Assembly (NCBI GenBank): GCA_016210245.1
Contig: JACQUR010000499.1
Location: 1 to 9,096, forward strand
Direction: 5' to 3'
DNA from: Chloroflexota bacterium
GTDB lineage: Bacteria > Chloroflexota > UBA6077 > JACQUR01
DNA length: 9,096 bases
A program made the position numbers and the translations under genes. Positions 7,665 through 9,096 of the stretch are shown here, one piece after another; within the stretch, counting starts at the first letter, position 1, and each line of letters opens with the position of its first letter. Below the pieces are notes generated by a model. The model did not search any database, was not told the DNA's origin, and worked only from the letters and a program-made list of their open reading frames with translations.

Positions 7665-7718
7665 TGATGATAGAGAAGGCGAGACGCAAGAGACCGATTC
7701 CCGACCCGGAGCTGCGGC

Positions 7719-7961
7719 ATGCTAACTGAGTACATTCGGGCTGCCATGCGGCGAGCGCGGTATGAGATCCTGCCGGACGACGGCACCTACTATGGGGAGA
7801 TTCCTGGCTTCCAGGGCGTCTGGGCGAACTCAGCTACCCTGGAAGCCTGTCGCCAGGAGCTGCAGGAGGTGCTGGAGGAGTGGATGCTCCTTCGACTGGC
7901 CAACAACCTCCCGCTGCCTGTCGTTGACGGCATCGATCTAGCAGCCCCACGCGTCGCCTGA
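7719..7961 (+). CDS. hicB: HicB family antitoxin
   Basis: An 80-residue antitoxin of a type II HicBA module. It binds and masks the HicA mRNA interferase. The sequence has the HicB core pattern: YEILPDDGTYYGEIPGFQGVWANSATLEACRQELQEVLEEWMLLRLANNLPLP, that is, two strands with E-x-PG-x-x-G-VWA, then the helix T-L-E-A-x-x-x-L-x-E-x-L. It is a short form that ends soon after the core, without a clear C-terminal HTH or ribbon-helix-helix domain, so DNA binding and autoregulation are uncertain. GGAG at 7708-7711, seven bases upstream, supports ATG 7719; ATG 7746 is a less likely start. Its stop overlaps the hicA start by one base (TGATG), which implies translational coupling. The antitoxin-first order is the reverse of E. 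coli hicAB but is common elsewhere. Confidence 0.88.
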   Translation: MLTEYIRAAMRRARYEILPDDGTYYGEIPGFQGVWANSATLEACRQELQEVLEEWMLLRLANNLPLPVVDGIDLAAPRVA

Positions 7962-8179
7962 TGCCACGCTTCGGGCCGATCAAGCGCGCCGAGCTGATCC
8001 GGTACTTGCGGCGCGTGGGATTCCAGGGCCCCTCCGCCGGCGGCAAGCATCAGTTCATGGTCTGCGGCGATGTAGTACTGCGCGTGCCCAACCCGCACCA
8101 GGGTGACATCAGCACGGGGTTGCTCGCCCGCGTCTTGCGCGAGGCCGGTATCGCCAGAGATGAGTGGGAGGTCTTGTGA
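7961..8179 (+). CDS. hicA: HicA family mRNA interferase toxin
   Basis: A 72-residue toxin with the double-stranded-RNA-binding-like fold of HicA, which cleaves mRNA when free of HicB. The pattern is typical: IKRAELIRYLRRVGF, then GGKH30QFM with the probable catalytic histidine H30, then VLRVPNPHQGDISTGLLARVLREAGI and the ending DEWEVL. No residue key to the family appears lost, so it looks active. It starts inside the hicB stop codon and ends in TGA at 8177-8179, which itself overlaps a GTG of a further small reading frame. Confidence 0.9.
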   Translation: MPRFGPIKRAELIRYLRRVGFQGPSAGGKHQFMVCGDVVLRVPNPHQGDISTGLLARVLREAGIARDEWEVL

Positions 8180-8472
8180 GGGCATCCCGCCCAGTGGACC
8201 TCCTCGAGCGCGCCTACACCACTATCTTCAGGCTTCAGGAGACGGACGGCAAGCTGTCCGAGATGGCTGCAGCGGCCTCAACTTCCGCCTCGCGGCCCCG
8301 CTCCGGCTCCCAGAGGACTGGTAGTCTTCAATCCACAGAGCCAAGGGGAAGCGGTTGCCCAAAGCTCTCCTCAGCTTGTTGTCCGCATAGAGCAGAGGCG
8401 TCCTGGTCATTGCTGCGGTTGCCAGGTAGACCGCATCATAGTAGGAGCAGCCAAACCGCAGTGCGAGCCTGA
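8176..8472 (+). CDS. Small unknown reading frame overlapping the hicA stop, probably a truncated gene
   Basis: GTG at 8176 overlaps the hicA stop in a GTGA arrangement, a common sign of translational coupling. The first 30 or so residues (RPVDLLERAYTTIFRLQET and on through KLSEMA) look like a real amphipathic helical protein. After about residue 32 the composition becomes low-complexity Ser/Arg/Pro, and the same DNA carries the PIN-toxin remnant on the other strand. I read it as the 5' end of a third gene of the hicBA operon, cut off near 8270-8320 and continued by chance to a stop. No family recognised. It could also be entirely fortuitous. Confidence 0.3.
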   Translation: MRASRPVDLLERAYTTIFRLQETDGKLSEMAAAASTSASRPRSGSQRTGSLQSTEPRGSGCPKLSSACCPHRAEASWSLLRLPGRPHHSRSSQTAVRA

Positions 8473-8520
8473 AGGCTGCCGGAGTCAGCGCTTCGTGGGG
8501 GAGCAGTTCCACATCTAATG
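8228..8520 (-). pseudogene. VapC-type PIN toxin, C-terminal half only
   Basis: The minus-strand reading frame gives PLDVELLPHEALTPAAF, then LALRFGCSYYDAVYLATAA, PLLYADNKLRRALGNRF and PLALWIEDY. This is the second half of a PIN ribonuclease with the YDAxYLA helix and the AD acidic pair. The first half, with the initial Asp and the Glu of the PIN active site, is missing: the frame runs back directly into the 3' end of the small gene at 8515-8721. After the tyrosine at about 8321 the remaining residues look like unrelated DNA. A partial GTG start at 8512 exists, but the product would lack a complete active site. Probably an internal deletion of a vapC that once followed the antitoxin gene. Confidence 0.65.
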
Positions 8521-8721
8521 GCTGTCTCGGTCCTGTCGAACGAGTTCGGTAACCGACCTCCCGACCGGGCCGATCTCTGACCGCAGGCGCAGGATCTCCT
8601 CGGCCGCGCGCTGACGGCGTTCGAGCTCTTCAGGCGTAGGCGGCTTGTATGGCGGCAGCAGGATCTGCGGCGCCTTGACTCTCCTGGGTGTGGTTGGCTG
8701 AAACTCCTTGCGTCGCTCCAC
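8515..8721 (-). CDS. Small antitoxin-like protein, partner of a deleted PIN toxin
   Basis: A 68-residue basic, proline-rich protein with a GTG start. Residues about 1-30 are basic with Pro-rich APQILLPPYKPPTP; about 30-50 is a strongly charged helix (EELERRQRAAEEILRLRSE); the end reads SVTELVRQDRDSH, similar to the toxin-binding tails of VapB-like antitoxins (typically ...LIREDR). The start is well supported by AGGAGGAGG five bases upstream and a TATAAT box beyond it. Directly downstream on the same strand is only the C-terminal half of a PIN toxin, so this is an orphan antitoxin candidate. The last residues (SH) and the stop codon may derive from the truncated toxin gene. The antitoxin role is inferred from the tail and the position; no DNA-binding domain is recognised with certainty. 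Confidence 0.6.
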   Translation of the reverse strand: MERRKEFQPTTPRRVKAPQILLPPYKPPTPEELERRQRAAEEILRLRSEIGPVGRSVTELVRQDRDSH

Positions 8722-8726
8722 GGGAA

Positions 8727-8748
8727 CCTCCTCCTGAGGGCTATTATA
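8727..8748 (-). promoter_or_regulatory. -10 box TATAAT and Shine-Dalgarno of the antitoxin-like gene
   Basis: On the minus strand a perfect TATAAT (8743-8748) is followed within eight bases by AGGAGGAGG (8727-8735), then five bases later GTG (8721). The expected transcript start, near 8736, would give a leader of only about 15 bases. A -35 element is poor (CTGAAG at 17-base spacing). The AT-rich box is conspicuous in a GC-rich window. Confidence 0.55.
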
Positions 8749-8807
8749 CCCCGCGAAGGATACCGCTTCAGTTGAGTCGCTCTTGCGCCCCCACAGCGTT
8801 CCTGCCT

Positions 8808-8958
8808 CTATCTCCCCCTGCCGGCCGCGAACGCCGGCGCCGCCAGCCAGGGGTCTGCATCCACGAACTCGTTGACCCCGTTTCCGGAGCCATAGGGAGC
8901 CGGGCCCGAGGCGTCGCCCCACCAGTTGTTCTCGGCGTTGAGGATGGTGGCCAGCGGG
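8808..8958 (-). pseudogene. C-terminal fragment of a parallel beta-helix (pectate-lyase-like repeat) protein
   Basis: The minus-strand frame ending at the TAG at 8808-8810 reads ATILNAENNWWGDASGP, then GSGNGVNEFVDADPWL. The N-A-x-N-N-W-W-G...GP...G-x-x-V-x-x-x-V-D-x-x-P-W-L pattern is the usual final coil of secreted or surface right-handed beta-helix proteins. The sequence upstream of about 8958 in this frame has no such pattern; instead a PIN-toxin fragment occupies another frame there. So only the last 50 or so residues remain, joined to unrelated DNA. Confidence 0.6.
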
Positions 8959-9096
8959 CGACCGCTGGAGGGCGTCCAGGAAACCCACGGCTGCACGGTG
9001 GCCGGCTCGGCGACGCAAGAATGTCCACGTTTCACCGCGAACGTGATTGGTCGTCACCAGGTGGCCATCACCGTGCAGGCGGAGCAACACCACCGC
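8955..9096 (-). pseudogene. PIN-domain toxin fragment (N-terminal part), cut by the window edge and by a junction
   Basis: The minus-strand frame from the right edge reads LRLHGDGHLVTTNHVRGETWTFLRRRAG, then HRAAVGFLDALQRSP. It matches the first half of a VapC-type PIN ribonuclease, where the Glu of GETWTFLRRR is an active-site acid. Homology stops at about 8955, where the beta-helix fragment begins in another frame. The true start of the gene is beyond the window. It is a different PIN subgroup from the remnant at 8228-8520, so the two are probably not halves of one toxin. Confidence 0.6.

Noticed and set aside
7659..7675. TATGAT as a -10 box for hicBA, with a TGATGATGAT run
   Set aside because: It overlaps the glcF-like stop codon and has no -35-like hexamer at 16-18 bases; too weak to list as a promoter.
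7563..8218. Shared VDLLERAY peptide in the GlcF-like C-terminus and in the small frame after hicA
   Set aside because: Eight shared residues, but they differ at several third codon positions and nothing matches on either side; most likely coincidence, not duplication.
8228..9096. The two PIN fragments as halves of one toxin split by an insertion
   Set aside because: The N-terminal part (GETWTFLRRR type) and the C-terminal part (YYDAVYLATA type) look like different PIN subgroups, and the antitoxin-like gene between them has its own promoter.

Overview
This is a GC-rich, almost fully coding bacterial window. Its codon use, the tandem CoxL-type molybdenum hydroxylase genes, the DUF512 radical-SAM protein and the many short direct repeats (a 7-mer and an 8-mer family) next to genes suggest a Chloroflexota-like or similar thermophilic, high-GC lineage. 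That placement is inference; no rRNA or marker gene is present. All intact metabolic genes lie on the plus strand.

Layout: (1) Positions 49-4811 hold two complete, clearly non-identical xanthine dehydrogenase/CoxL-type molybdopterin-binding subunits in tandem. Their small 2Fe-2S and FAD subunits are not here and may lie upstream. (2) Positions 4812-4909 are an intergenic gap with a perfect 8-bp hairpin. (3) Positions 4910-6259 encode a PDZ plus radical-SAM plus DUF512 protein whose N-terminus is partly encoded by a 7-mer repeat. (4) Positions 6318-7664 encode a GlcF-type iron-sulfur subunit of glycolate oxidase (two 4Fe-4S ferredoxin motifs, two CCG domains) with a C-terminal tail encoded by an 8-mer repeat. 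(5) Positions 7719-8179 are a hicB-hicA toxin-antitoxin pair, followed by a small translationally overlapping reading frame that soon runs into foreign sequence. (6) From about 8180 to the end, the minus strand is a mosaic of toxin-antitoxin debris: a PIN-toxin C-terminal half without its N-terminal half, an intact small antitoxin-like gene with a good -10 box and Shine-Dalgarno site, the end of a parallel beta-helix protein, and a PIN-toxin N-terminal half cut off at the window edge.

How the genes work together: the molybdenum hydroxylase subunits and GlcF are both parts of multi-subunit oxidoreductases that oxidise small organic substrates and pass electrons to the respiratory chain, but their partner subunits are absent from the window. 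A shared pathway is therefore not demonstrated. The right-hand end looks like a recombination-prone cargo site for toxin-antitoxin modules. I did not find a clearly new multi-gene system. The most unusual points are the divergent active-site loop of the second hydroxylase, repeats that have entered coding sequence, and the toxin-antitoxin graveyard with a possibly orphaned antitoxin.
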